Assembly: GCA_032622095.1 (NCBI GenBank)
Contig: CP136061.1
Location: 13,467,287-13,531,286, forward strand
Length of the DNA stretch: 64,000 nt
Origin: Siphonodentalium dalli
Taxonomy: Eukaryota; Mollusca; Scaphopoda; Gadilida; Siphonodentaliidae
Reading direction: 5' to 3'
The notes under the pieces were generated by a model, which ran no database searches, was not told the origin of the DNA, and was given only the letters and a program-made list of their open reading frames with translations. The position numbers and the translations under genes are program-made. Below are positions 11,951 to 22,878 of the stretch, piece by piece. Every line of letters begins with the position of its first letter. The stretch's first letter is position 1.

Positions 11951-12665
11951 GTGTCGGCGCACACGATCACGGTTATCCCCGGTTTACCCGGCTGCGGTGT
12001 AAATCGGGCCCGATAAAATCGGGGGGTTCAGCGCACACGAGTCCGATTTTCACTCCGGTCATATGCATGCTATGCCTACGCTCACTGTAGTAAATAGCCA
12101 ACTGGTGTGGTCAGCCGATCTAGACATTTACTATAGCTAGTCATGGTGATTTATATTAATATGTATTTCTAAAGACTAATATTTATTAATAATAAACTGA
12201 ATGAATATATAATATTAATAATAATATATTGAATTTGAGGTCACGGGCAATACTGTGAATACTGCCAATAGCCGTAAATTGGCGTAAACTACCTTTCCAC
12301 AGCTACCGCCTTCTTGTTGCGATTACTATATACGGGCACCTATTTTCTGCCCATAGGTCTATACCAGCAGTTGTTAGGCCTACTTGTCGATGGATCAGAA
12401 TTCTTGACATAATTTTCGAATAGCGGTCGCTGCTAACTATTCCGACATTTTGAATGATGTTTTTGTCATGTGACAAGCAAAACACGCGTGTTGCCATCGT
12501 CACGAGCCGGTTTTTCCGGATGAAATCAAACTCAGTTTGATCGGTCCGGTTAAATCGGATCCGACAAAAACCGGCCCAAAGTGTCGGCGCACACGATCCC
12601 GGTTGTCCCCGATTTACACCGCAGCCGGGTAAACCGGGGACAACCGTGATCGTGTGCGCCGACAC
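11951..12665. mobile_element. PIF/Harbinger-type MITE, 715 bp, TSD TTA
   Basis: Left end GTGTCGGCGCACACGATCAC and right end, read inward on the other strand, are the same, with near-identical pairing for about 57 bp. TTA flanks both sides (11948-11950 and 12666-12668), the expected 3-bp TWA duplication of PIF/Harbinger elements. No transposase is encoded, so it is non-autonomous. The right end is unusual: 12581-12665 is a self-complementary hairpin of two facing terminal repeats. Assignment to the superfamily rests on target length and sequence only. Confidence 0.85.
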
Positions 12666-12900
12666 TTATTTAGCCAATGCAATTTTCGTACCCGACAAAA
12701 CAGAAGCCTTGAGAAGGTACTGTTTTATTACTACCAAGCCAAGACGAAATACACAATGAAAGTTCTGGTTCCTGATAACAGGAACGCATATTGGTCGTTA
12801 CAGAATATACGACCACAACACATCATCTCTTCCCTTTCCTCGGAAAGTTGAAAACTAAACATAAAACAATGTCACCAAACATCTCTTTCCTTAAATTTCC

Positions 12901-14250
12901 TCAATCAACCGTCTCGGACGACGGCATTGTCGCATTGGTCTTCTCACGCTTTCTGTGACGGGATGTGAGTTGATCTCCTGAGATCCGGCAACTGTTTCGT
13001 TTATAGGTTTGGGATGCGTCAGATACGGGGCTCTTGGCATCTCTCTGTTTAGGATAATCTTGCGGAATGATACCAAGGTCTCGTGATACTACCCATGACA
13101 TATAAAAACCTGTCGTCCCTCGTAGCACGTGTATGGTCTCTTGTACGCAATATGAACCACATCTCAATTCCGCATCAAATTCACCCAACTGTTCTATCTC
13201 TCGGTTATCAGCTGCACGAAGCAGAGAAGTAGACGGACGCAAATTCGTAGGGTCAATGTCCAATTGTTCCAAGATATCTAAACCACATGCTGATCCTTCA
13301 GCGCCTGTGTCTGGTACTCCACGAACCATAGCGCCATTAGCTATTTTACCCCCAACAGAAACGCTCAAGGTGGGGGCACGTCTCTTGGAAATAGGAGCAA
13401 GCAAGGGTCCAAAATGTACGACAGAGACTTGTTGAGATGCACCTTTACCTTTGCAAAACTTCGATTTGGCCCAGTGGCCTTTGCGTAAACACACAGCACA
13501 ATTTGTGTTATATGCTGGGCAACGTTCCTTTACGGTATGTGGTTTCAAGCATTTTTCACACAATTCAATGTTGCCTCTATCAACATATCCTGGGCCTTTA
13601 TTTTTCTGGTCACGATTGTGCTTATACTGTGAAACTGCACAAATGTCACGAGAGTCGCCAGCTATTTCTTGTCGATGCCGCTTCGCAGCTTCTTCTGCTC
13701 GGCATATCTCAATCGCACGCATGAGGTTTAATTCTTTTTCTCCAAGTAAATGTTCAATTGTATCGGAGTCTCTGATACCTGTCACGATTCTGTCACGGAT
13801 CAATGTCTCACCACAGTTATCACAAAAGTCACATGTTTTTGCCAATTCTCGAAGGTCTGTCAAATAGTCATCAAACTGTTCGCCTTCCTGCTGGCTTCTC
13901 AAATTGAAATTCCTTCGTTCTATGACTATGTTCAGCTGGCCGTGAACATGTGCTTTCAATGCAGATATTATCTCAGTTGGTTTGTTCTGCTTATCAGCTG
14001 GCAAATTTAAGTTCATTACAACTTTAAGAGTCTCGTTAGACACACATGACCTGAAAATAGCCATCTGAATTTCATCGGGCTGTTGATACAGGTTTGATAA
14101 CTTGCAATAATCGTCCCATCGTTGTTTCCAAATGGTGAAACTCTCACCGCGATCGATGGTGATGTCCAGCTTTTGAGGCATGAGCGGCGATGTGGCATAA
14201 TTAAATGCGACGACCTGTGCAGGTTGATTTGGATCAGCTTGCTGTGCCAT
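12901..14250 (-). CDS. Gypsy-like gag-protease ORF, no pol
   Basis: A 449-codon ORF reading leftward. Residues 1-210 resemble a Ty3/Gypsy capsid ('FTIWKQRWDDYC' and 'FDDYLTDLRELAKTC' are typical). Two zinc knuckles follow at residues 231-244 and 251-266, both slightly off consensus: C-x2-C-x3-H-x5-C and C-x2-C-x4-H-x6-C. An aspartic protease active site DTGA lies at 314-317. Reverse transcriptase, RNase H and integrase are absent downstream, where the reading frame stops within about 60 codons of 'RDLGIIPQDYP'. No LTR pair or primer-binding site was recognised. The ATG has further in-frame support from an N-terminal MAQQ-type start. It could be a truncated element or a captured gag gene. An open frame of this length without pol is worth checking for expression and selection. 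Confidence 0.85.
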   Translation of the reverse strand: MAQQADPNQPAQVVAFNYATSPLMPQKLDITIDRGESFTIWKQRWDDYCKLSNLYQQPDEIQMAIFRSCVSNETLKVVMNLNLPADKQNKPTEIISALKAHVHGQLNIVIERRNFNLRSQQEGEQFDDYLTDLRELAKTCDFCDNCGETLIRDRIVTGIRDSDTIEHLLGEKELNLMRAIEICRAEEAAKRHRQEIAGDSRDICAVSQYKHNRDQKNKGPGYVDRGNIELCEKCLKPHTVKERCPAYNTNCAVCLRKGHWAKSKFCKGKGASQQVSVVHFGPLLAPISKRRAPTLSVSVGGKIANGAMVRGVPDTGAEGSACGLDILEQLDIDPTNLRPSTSLLRAADNREIEQLGEFDAELRCGSYCVQETIHVLRGTTGFYMSWVVSRDLGIIPQDYPKQRDAKSPVSDASQTYKRNSCRISGDQLTSRHRKREKTNATMPSSETVD

Positions 14251-17200
14251 GTTTATATACTAGATCATATACTAGACGACGATTAAATGTTCTTTAACTG
14301 ATTGAACGCCAGCCTCCCGGTGGATTACGTCGCCCGGCGGCTAGCCCCCCTGGGGCGACGTCATGACGCATGTCACATCAAACTTTGATGTGCGTTGCTC
14401 CATTATCGCTAACACATTGTGTGTAATATTTAACATCAATAAGTTCTGATCTGCGTGCTCATTTAAAACATTCTTTGGACCATCTTCACTACAACAAGTA
14501 CCCAAAACAAGCGATACGCATGGATGATCGGTTGACTTGCATTGCCAGTGATTTCACATCCCGAGATTATGATATCAAACAATGTAGGCCTATATATATA
14601 TAAATGGGAATTGAATTTGAATTATTTGAATACTATTTATTTATTTTACACTGGTTGTAATTTTAATCGTCAATAGAAATGAATAAAATTCACATATCAT
14701 GGTTTGGAGAAATACAATTATATAAATAACGTATTTTTACGATCTAATTTCGATCACTTGACAAACCCTGACGAAACCATGAGTACCCGAGAACTTTCGC
14801 CATTTTTTTTTTTTGTTGTTGTTGCAAACAACCACAAAGTCGACAGAAAAACAAGAGCAGTTTCAAATGGTGCATTGAATTACCAGGTGTCGTACAACAT
14901 TGCTTATAATAAGCATGTTTGCCATCTCAAGTTTATCCAATGAAACCCGTCAATGTCGCCATTTTTCGTCCAATGTATTTCGAAGCTATTTTCAAAACTA
15001 TAGTTTATACTGTGTTATTATGGAATATTCTCTGAAACGAGGCTAATGTTGTAAAACAATTCACAAACTAACATGTTCTATAAAATAACACAGCATAAAG
15101 TATAGTTTTAAAATACCTACGAAATAGACCCATATTACCGAAGATGCCGGCTATACAAGCCTCGAAATAAGCACATGTCATGGATATTGAATGGCTGAAA
15201 ATCATAAAATAACTCCAAGTCACGCAACTTATCAGAGACTGTTTGTTATAAATGATGTTCAGTGTTTTCATTCATTTTATAAGTCTGATAATCTCATTAT
15301 CCATGCCTGATCCACTTGTTCTAGCTTTATCCTTTATCAATAATGCGAACTTTAGAGAAAGATATAGGCTGTGGATGCTGATACCAGAACAATTAAATGT
15401 TTAGATGATGGTGAAAGGTCGTATGCCAAAATACCGGAATACATGACGTTGTGCTATATACATGTATATCGTATTTGGTATAAGAGAATACCCGTTCATC
15501 ACCAACGTGTTATAAAATATAATTGAGTTTTGGCGGGAAATATGAACATGTGCGTCGTTGATTGTGCTTGGGGACCCAGGCGGGACAACGAAACTATTAT
15601 TGACCGTATCTTCTGGTCGTAATTTCCTTTTATATATTTCCTTTTTATGACTCATGGTTAGTTTGCGCTGAACTGAACGCGACGTAACAAAAAAACAGAC
15701 GCATTTATGGCACCGATTTGCTGACGAAATAAGTCTGCAGCTGACGCACATGTATAAAGCTCGAGCAATTCGGCTTACCGCACGGAGTTTGCTCAGCTTA
15801 TTCTGATGGCATTGATGTTTGCCGCCTTTGATGTTTGCCGCATTTGATGTTTTGCTCCAATGTATTTGCGTGCTATTCTTATTGTTTTTTGGGAGATGGA
15901 CTGTGTCGATTTCATTTTGTCAATATTAATGAAAATTAAGTGTAGATATATAGCCTGTCGACACAGACAAGACTGAATAAGTTTTTAATAACGTCATTTA
16001 TTTGTGTATTATGAGCGGAAATTCATGCAACGACCGACAGGGGGAATGGGTCCGTATATAGCCGGCCTGGCGGAAACCCTGACTCATCACAGATGTTCTT
16101 GCTCATGAGATCCATTAATTGCATATCAGTACATGTATGTTTTTATAGGGAGACGTGTGGTTCTCTTGACATTGAATGCTTTAATTGTCAACGCTGCAAA
16201 TTAATGCAGAATATATAGGGCCTATACATATATATCCGCTGTCATCATATACGCCACCAAAGGTATTTCGTATTTACGTATATGTGATTTGGGCCTACTT
16301 TATACTGTATTATTTTTAGAACATGGCAACTTGTGTATTGTTTTGGTGAAAATAAGACACACACTATAGGCCTATTGGTCTAGAAATTTTGTTTTCAAAT
16401 ATATGTATAATAAATTTTAAAACACGTTTACTAAATATATTTGATCCACGATAATGGCATTGTTGGGTTACCTTGATTACTAAAAAAAAGTGAAACGGCT
16501 TACCATTGTGACTGCATTTGTTGGACCCCCTGGTGTCAATACTGCATGACCACGTTATGGCAAAATGCGACAAGATCTGTTCTTGTTCAGCGGTCGAATA
16601 CGGTGAATACCACATTATGCGATACAATGCGATACAATGCTTGTGGTCACTACTTGTATACTGGGTTCTCTGTGAAAATTTATAAAAACTAACCCAACAT
16701 GAAACGACCTTATTTTAAAATACGAATAGAACCGGAATAATTTGCTCAGCCTAGTATTACAAATGTAATACAAGTGATCGGCTTTGCCCGAGCGATCCAT
16801 TTTGCGCGGTCTCCCCTACATGTAAATAGCAGCATAGCTAGTTTGACACCCATGTAAACTACACGTCGAATTATTCCGTGATTGGATAATCCCTGCACAT
16901 CACACGGGGCTAAATCCGTATTATGCGACATTAAATTTTTTCACCAAGAATGTCGGGATCTGAAGAGGGTTCTCGCGTGATAGAGTTATATCTCGTTGGA
17001 GATGTTTGACATGCTGCAGCATCATTTTGGCCTGTTCAATGTTATTGTTTGCGTTTTAGATGGTGTATGTGTGCCCATAATGTACATTATGCATGTGTTG
17101 TCTGTATTGCATGTGTATTTTGCCCAAATAACGCATAAAAAACACATTTATAAATTTATAAAGTAACTCCCAAAGCCACACCTTGTCACGACGCTTATGT

Positions 17201-17574
17201 GAATGAGTACGTCTCCCGTAATGTGAAGAAACGTCGCATTTATTTATTTGAGATTTGTGTAGGTTAGAGTTCATTCTGCGTTATTCTGAGAAACAGAACT
17301 ATCCATATTCATTTGAAAATGGTCTTGATTAAGCCAGAATGAATTGTAATTGACGCTTCGGCAGATATTGGCATTATCCAATCAGATAACGGCATCTTTC
17401 ACTTTCGCTTTCACTGAGAGCCTAGCGTTATTTCCGGTAAGACATCAATGTTTGTTAATAGTGTAGCAACACTCAATATCGGCGGATGTTTGTTCGGATT
17501 AAACATAATTTTTTGTGTAATTAGCAAGACTATTAAATTTCATACTAAGTATCCGTGCAACACCTTATTATCCA
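14251..17574. other. 3.3-kb stretch with no supported gene
   Basis: It begins with a GC-rich patch at about 14300-14375, possibly the leader of the gag element. AT-rich sequence follows, with a short 'gatgtttgccgc' triplication near 15815-15850. Open frames up to 116 codons (minus, 15751-15401) have no recognisable domain. No LTR, MITE end or RNA gene was identified. Confidence 0.4.
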
Positions 17575-17793
17575 ATGGATAAAATGGTGAAAAAGTGTAG
17601 TCATGGGAGGTGTAACACTGATAATCGTTACCCTGATAGATGTATCGGAGTGACGTGTATTCCGTTTGCAAAGCCGAAAGTTGACATTGAGAAGTGTTTG
17701 CGATGGATACGATGTTGTGGACGACCACACGATCAGCTAAATCTGGAGATGTTATACAAACCGGCATCAAAGAACAGATACGTGTGTTCGAAG
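17575..17793 (+). CDS. THAP-domain first exon
   Basis: The encoded 73 residues fit a THAP zinc-binding DNA-recognition module (C2CH). Cys8 and Cys13 are followed by a conserved-type Pro/Phe segment and Trp44, and Cys71 lies in 'YVCSK' at the exon end. A clean splice donor (AAG|GTATAT) sits right after Lys73, so the ligand His of the usual 'CSKHF' would come from the next exon. That split is common in animal THAP genes. No downstream exon was found in the following 400 bp, where the opposite strand carries SWIM exons. THAP domains occur in host factors and in P-element and Kolobok transposases. Which applies here is unknown. The ATG has a stop upstream and an adenine at -3. Confidence 0.7.
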
Positions 17794-18215
17794 GTATATG
17801 TCTATAATTTATACTAGTATTACTATAGTTGCCGATCTTTTCGCAAAAACATGATCTTTTAAATTTTTTAACATTGATTAAATTTTGAGTCGACTGTGTA
17901 TTGTTTTCAACACAGGTGCATCGTCATGTAAAGTAACCAACATCGGAACCTTATAATATGCTAGAAAATTTGAATAGGCTGTTCATATGAGGAGTGTTCA
18001 CAGTTTGTTAGCTGCGACTGATTATGGGATTACGTAATGATGTAATTATGTGCAAAATGGTGTCTTAGTCCCGGCCCAATAAAACCATGTTTAACAGGAT
18101 CAATGTCCTGCTAATCACCTTTGTTAATGAGTTGGCCAAATTACGAGACTGTCACTTACACCCTGTCTGCATTAGTAATGACGTGTGAAGTAATTGATTT
18201 ATAATATGTGTTGTC

Positions 18216-18471
18216 TCAATGACAGTTATACTTATAATCAACAAGGGTCATCACACTTGGCTTCTTTCTTTGTCGAACAGTTGGAAGCCTGGCTTTGGTT
18301 ACACATAACTTGGTGATAGCCACAGGCTCGATTTTGTCACCACGTGGAACAGACCACTGATGAGGAACGGATGTACATGTCAGTTCTGATGGAATATCTT
18401 TCAATCCATGTAGTTGCCATTGTTGTAATGAAAGAATAACACCCACCGCATGTGAACAACAACCACTGTTT
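18216..18471 (-). CDS. SWIM zinc-finger protein, exon 2
   Basis: The exon starts after a strong acceptor (a run of T ending CAG; exon base 18471). It opens with the second half of a SWIM finger, 'GCCSHAVGVILSLQ', and goes on through 'VPHQWSVPRGDKIEPV', a segment typical of invertebrate SWIM/YqaJ-type proteins. Its first base completes a glycine codon begun by exon 1, so the phase fits exactly. The open frame stops at 18216, although a donor 'AA|GTATAA' near 18232 could end the exon earlier. The nuclease (YqaJ-like) exons expected downstream in that family were not found in this window. Confidence 0.75.
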
Positions 18472-18960
18472 CTGAAAAAAAAATCCTCAGATGACAAGTA
18501 TGTTGGGTAGGGCTGGGTGTATGTATTTCACAAAGTAAATCCTCCAAATATAACATTTTGGAATTGGGATGAGTAAAGGTAAAATAAGGTCAGCGCGTTA
18601 TATAATATAGATATCAATTATCAATACAGAATCAGTGTGTATCAGCAGTTTTGGGCCCGATTATGTCCATAAGGCGAATCGAAATGCGATTAGGTGACCC
18701 CCACAGACTTCTCTATATTTGTATTGTATATTGTGTTTGTGCTTTTGTTTGATTTTTTAAATAAATATTGTTTACACCAACCAGACTTGAAGCTGATTTG
18801 TGTTGACAAACACTATAAAGGTGGTGATAAAAAATGTTCTTACGTTTAAATCGTCATTTAGCTACAAAATGTCCTTATGATCAACCTAGTTTTGAAGAAA
18901 TGTACGTTACAATAAAAAACAATTCAAACGAGCAGCCTTGACGTCGCGCGTGATCACTGA

Positions 18961-18980
18961 TCGGGGGGGGGGGGGGGGGC
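18961..18980 (+). repeat. poly-G run
   Basis: About 18 consecutive G residues inside the intron between the two SWIM exons. This type of run is error-prone in sequencing, so its length should be treated as approximate. Confidence 0.9.
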
Positions 18981-19229
18981 TTGACCAAAATCAATAGCAA
19001 CACAAACGTTCCGAACGTCATAGCATACGAACATAAAATACTAAAATGCATATAAACATCAAAATCACTCGTTATTAATAATAAGTTCTGAATTTACTGA
19101 TCGGATATATTCCGCATAGGCCTATTGGTCGTATATTGTTTCGGCAAATGTATGGTTGATTGCACAGCACAAACGTGTATATTCGCAAAAAATAATGCAG
19201 CATTAAAAAGATATAATTATTACACTCAC

Positions 19230-19612
19230 CCAGCTTGACAAGAGCAGTGGACATCGGAAATATTCGATGAATCAACCTCGAAATCGACCTGGTGTGGACT
19301 TTCATTTTTCCGCTGGCTTCGGTGACATTTTGCTCCAACAAACAGTTTATTTTCCAACTTATTTATTAACACGTTGTGCACATAACCTTCACTATAGTAT
19401 CTGAAACCTTGCTGACGGGATTTTAAAGACGTTTCCACCGAATTAAAAAAGATTTTGTCGAAATTGTCCGGCAAATCCGACAGAGCTCCTATGCGCGGCT
19501 TCACAGTTTCACTCATATTTAGCATCTGATGTCTTACCGCAGCCAGCTCTAAGAAATAATTAGCTGTAGGCGAGGTTAACGGCCGCTGACCGAAAGGTGA
19601 ATTGGCAAAACG
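19230..19612 (-). CDS. SWIM zinc-finger protein, exon 1 of the two seen
   Basis: An acceptor 'aattgCAG' opens the exon at 19612 and a donor (GCTGG|GTGAGT) closes it at 19230. The exon ends in 'DVHCSCQAG', the first CxC of a SWIM finger. Joined to the next exon it gives CSC-x5-CCSH, the full C-x-C-xn-C-x-H pattern. The preceding 'YYSEGYVHNV' and 'AKCHRSQRKNESPH' are as seen in the mollusc/cnidarian SWIM plus YqaJ family, which I recall as transposon-associated. Upstream exons are missing: the large inverted repeat starts 80 bp away at 19693, so the gene has probably been cut by that rearrangement. Confidence 0.75.
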
Positions 19613-19692
19613 CTGCAATTAAAAATGTAAAATTTAATTAAGAAAATACACGTGCCGGCAAATTCTGACATCGCTTAGCGAGGTGACTGAAC

Positions 19693-21652
19693 GCAAGAGT
19701 GTTTGAACACTTATGTGTGTCCTTACAGCAAAATACGAACAAACATATGTTAACAAAAGAACTAAATTTTAACACCAGCATTCAAAATATAAGCCCAAAT
19801 TTAATATCAAATGGGTGAGAAATTCTAAAGTAAAAACGAATATGGTTCCAATGTCATATTTATTATGAACAAGTCCATCGATACTCATCAAAGGTATAAT
19901 TTAACATAATCATATAATCAACAGGTAAATTTCAAACAATGTTTCAACTTTTGATACACATTATACAAATAGTTGATAAAAGCAAATTACTTACTCAACA
20001 AGGGACTTGAATACTCAGGTTGTCACCCCCCTCTTTTTGATTCATTGCAGTATTCAGGCAGTATGCGTATAAACAGAAAGAATATTGAAATATAGACAGA
20101 CTTTGTTCTATTAACAGCTCTAGATATCGCGTAAATAGTATGTTGTTGTCAAGTATATATGCTGTTCTTTGTAAACGAAAGACGGATTATGTTATAGAAC
20201 AGTATATAAAGAGTATGTGACAAGCAAAACACTCAAGACTATTTAAAGCAAACTGTGGTTTAAGCTGTCACCAATTGTTTTTACAACATACCGGAATAGT
20301 GCTATCTAATCCTCGCCGCTCAAGATTTCGGTTTTTAATGGATGACTTGAATCACTGTCCTACATGTACTGTAAATATCTTCACGGTGTTGAATGTTTAG
20401 CTTATCGCACAATCTTTACGCGCTGTATATATACAAATGCTTGGCTCACACAAAGTGTGTCTTGTGGACATATTCATCTGTGGAACATGGAGACTATCTC
20501 ATGTCCAGAAAAATTAACACCATATTTCAAGTGCAGTTTAAATAGTAAATTTTGCACCATCTGGTTATCTGATATAAAACATTCTAGCAGAGGTAGCACA
20601 TACAATTTGTTTATCAGACTGATTAACCTAAAGTTGGAAGGGAGTGATTAAAATAAACATTTGTGTTTCCTGTTGTTGTGAATTGTGATGATGATGAGAT
20701 GAAGCGATGATGATGACGATCACATGATATATGTTAACGAGGAGGACGACGATGATGATGATTATGGTGAAGCTTATGATGATGACGATGCTGGTGATGA
20801 TGATCATGATGACGACAACAACAACGAAGACGATAATTACGACGACGATGATGATGATGATGATAATGATGATGGTGACAAATCATAGCCTACATGTATA
20901 GCGAAGGCCATATATATATTAACACATACACATTAGTTGATAGATCATGCCATGAATCTCTACTCTGGCTAACGCCCGCAAAGATAATTTTCCACCAGTA
21001 CAAAACCTGGGAACCTTTCAAAATCGAAAGAATAATGCGGGAAATATATTTCTTAATTGTTATCTGTTCCTTAATAATGTACTTCACTGTAGGTTAATGT
21101 CCGAACTCAAAATTGCATGTGTTCTGTGTGAGTCAATATCGCAATAAATATCCAATTAATTACCCAGGATAAATTCCACATATAATTGTAAGCTAAGCAA
21201 ATTCACCTAAATCGTGATATTCGAGTTGGGACCTTCTCCTAAAGTGATGTACATTATGAAGAACAAATAATAACTAAGAAATATATTCACTACGTTATAT
21301 TTCGAATTTATAAGGTTTCCCTGTCAAAATTTCAAAAATTTCCAAGTTTTGTACTGGTGGAATGTGATCTCTACGGGCGTTAGCCAGAGTATAGAGATTC
21401 ATGTCATGATCTAATTAGTTGGGTGCTTAATAAATAATGCTACGGTCAAGCATATATAATCAAAAATAACCGAAATTTGAATGCATGTTGTACATGCATT
21501 CATGACCACGGGCGCCCAGAACAAAAATTTACCCCACCCCAACAGAAACTGGTTAAAAATACCTGGGACTACAGTGGACTAATATAGAATCTTACATTAG
21601 TCCCAGAAAATGCATGCACAGTCATATTATTTGGTACATAAATTCCTCATAT
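19693..21652 (-). repeat. right arm of the 13.8-kb inverted repeat
   Basis: Reverse complement of 7871-9824 with very few differences by eye; for example, one substitution near 20120 and a 6-bp indel near 20325. The microsatellite and nested foldback are both mirrored. The inner edge lies 80 bp from the SWIM exon, the outer edge at 'cctcatat'. Similarity this high over nearly 2 kb implies recent origin or ongoing gene conversion. Confidence 0.9.
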
Positions 21653-22111
21653 ATACTAATATAGGTAGAAAGATGATATTGTATTACTCTTCAATTTCAT
21701 GTATTTCATGAAAAAAATGGTTAGAAAGAACTCCGGTTATGAGCGCAGGTCTGACCGTGATGACGCAGACCGGCCGTATTTTCTACTCGTTTGATTATAT
21801 GTCCGTTAAGTAAGTCAAAGAGTCGGATTTTTACACCTGCTTGCGCTTGAAAAACACATTCAGTGGTAAGAAAAACACATTCAGTGGTAAGTAGTATATA
21901 GTATACATCATTAGAAGCGAAATAACTGACCCACCCAAACCAATCACGCCACATGACGGCCCCGTATCTCTCGTATTTATTGGATTAAGTATTATTGGGT
22001 GTGGAGTCCATTTTTATTCTGGTAACCTGTGCATGCCCTTAAGCTGCTTTCATAGACCCGCGGCTATTTGTTTATCTGCGCAATGTTATAGATATATCTT
22101 TTGAGTTGTGG
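21653..22111. other. no feature recognised
   Basis: Contains a 22-bp direct doublet ('aaaacacattcagtggtaag' twice near 21850-21890). No gene or element signal was seen. Confidence 0.4.
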
Positions 22112-22115
22112 TTAA

Positions 22116-22574
22116 ATGTACTCAATACGATCAGACGGTCCCCCATACCATCAAGATACAACAACAACAACATTTCTTCAAATAGTTTTAGTTATCAGAA
22201 TAGATTTATTGCAACGAAATAAGGCTAAAAACTGTCAACTGTGGTATAAAATTTCCCAAAACTTGTTATTTATCAAAACTTTGTTCAACAAAATATGGCT
22301 GTATTATCATTAAATTATAACGAAATTTGACCGTATTATCACTTGCTTTTAGTGTTCTCCATCTTTATCCGCAATTTTGTCCGATACCCTCCGTTTGACG
22401 ACATGATTATATCTGTGCCATATTATTACACATCTAGAGAAATTACAAAGTTCAAAAATCGATATCTGATCACGCTGAGCTTTGATTGGTGGGATCCTCG
22501 ACTCAAATCAAATATTTTTTACCCCGAAGCCAAAGAAATGGTAATTTATGAGCGTCTGATCGGATTGAGTACCT
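22116..22574. mobile_element. TTAA-target MITE, copy 1 (459 bp)
   Basis: The left end 'gtactcaatacgatcagacg' and right end 'cgtctgatcggattgagtac' are inverted repeats. TTAA precedes the left end (22112-22115) and TTAC, one base off, follows the right. A better preserved copy is at 23588-24140. The TTAA target points to piggyBac or Kolobok mobilisation, but no transposase is encoded. The right end abuts the PHD exon, and that exon's stop codon lies in the duplicated target. Confidence 0.75.
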
Positions 22575-22878
22575 TTACTCACACAAATCACAAATATATA
22601 CTTTGGTTTTGGAGTCTGCGGCTGTACACATCTCATGTGCCCAGCCCTTGCACGCAGAACACATGATCCATCGTTCTTTCGGTCTGGAATTTGAATAAAG
22701 ACCACCACAAATAATACAATTGTCATCGTCGTTCTTCTTTATTTTCTTTTTAACAGGTCCCGATGATGTGGCCTTTTTTCTTACTTTTTTGGGTCGTTTC
22801 AATGCAGACTGCTTCTCTGCTGATTTTGCGTCGGATTCAATAGTGACAACGGCATCTTCCGTTACTGTGTCGGTAGGG
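22575..22878 (-). CDS. PHD-finger terminal exon (transposase-type C-terminus)
   Basis: The minus strand opens after an acceptor 'tattcAG' with the exon from 22878, and reads about 100 codons to a stop at 22575. An acidic/Ala stretch is followed by a Lys/Arg-rich block like a nuclear signal, then one PHD finger: 'CIICG', 'WIMCSACKGWAHEMC' and a final 'ICDLC', giving the Cys4-His-Cys3 pattern. PHD fingers in this form and at this C-terminal position occur in pogo/Tigger-like DDE transposases of marine invertebrates, a recollection not tested here. No DDE domain was found upstream within the window, so the rest may lie in unrecognised exons or be lost. The stop codon is supplied by the MITE target site. 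Confidence 0.65.

Noticed and set aside
15401-15751. 116-codon minus ORF with internal Met and basic start
   Set aside because: Composition is plausible for a first exon but there is no domain, no clear donor and no neighbouring exon.
7871-21652. Polinton/Maverick
   Set aside because: Size and long inverted ends are compatible, but no DNA polymerase B, retroviral-type integrase, packaging ATPase or capsid gene was seen in the spacer, and no 6-bp target duplication.
22508-22726. Overlapping minus ORF across the MITE and PHD exon
   Set aside because: Different frame from the PHD finger and crosses the MITE end; a shadow frame.
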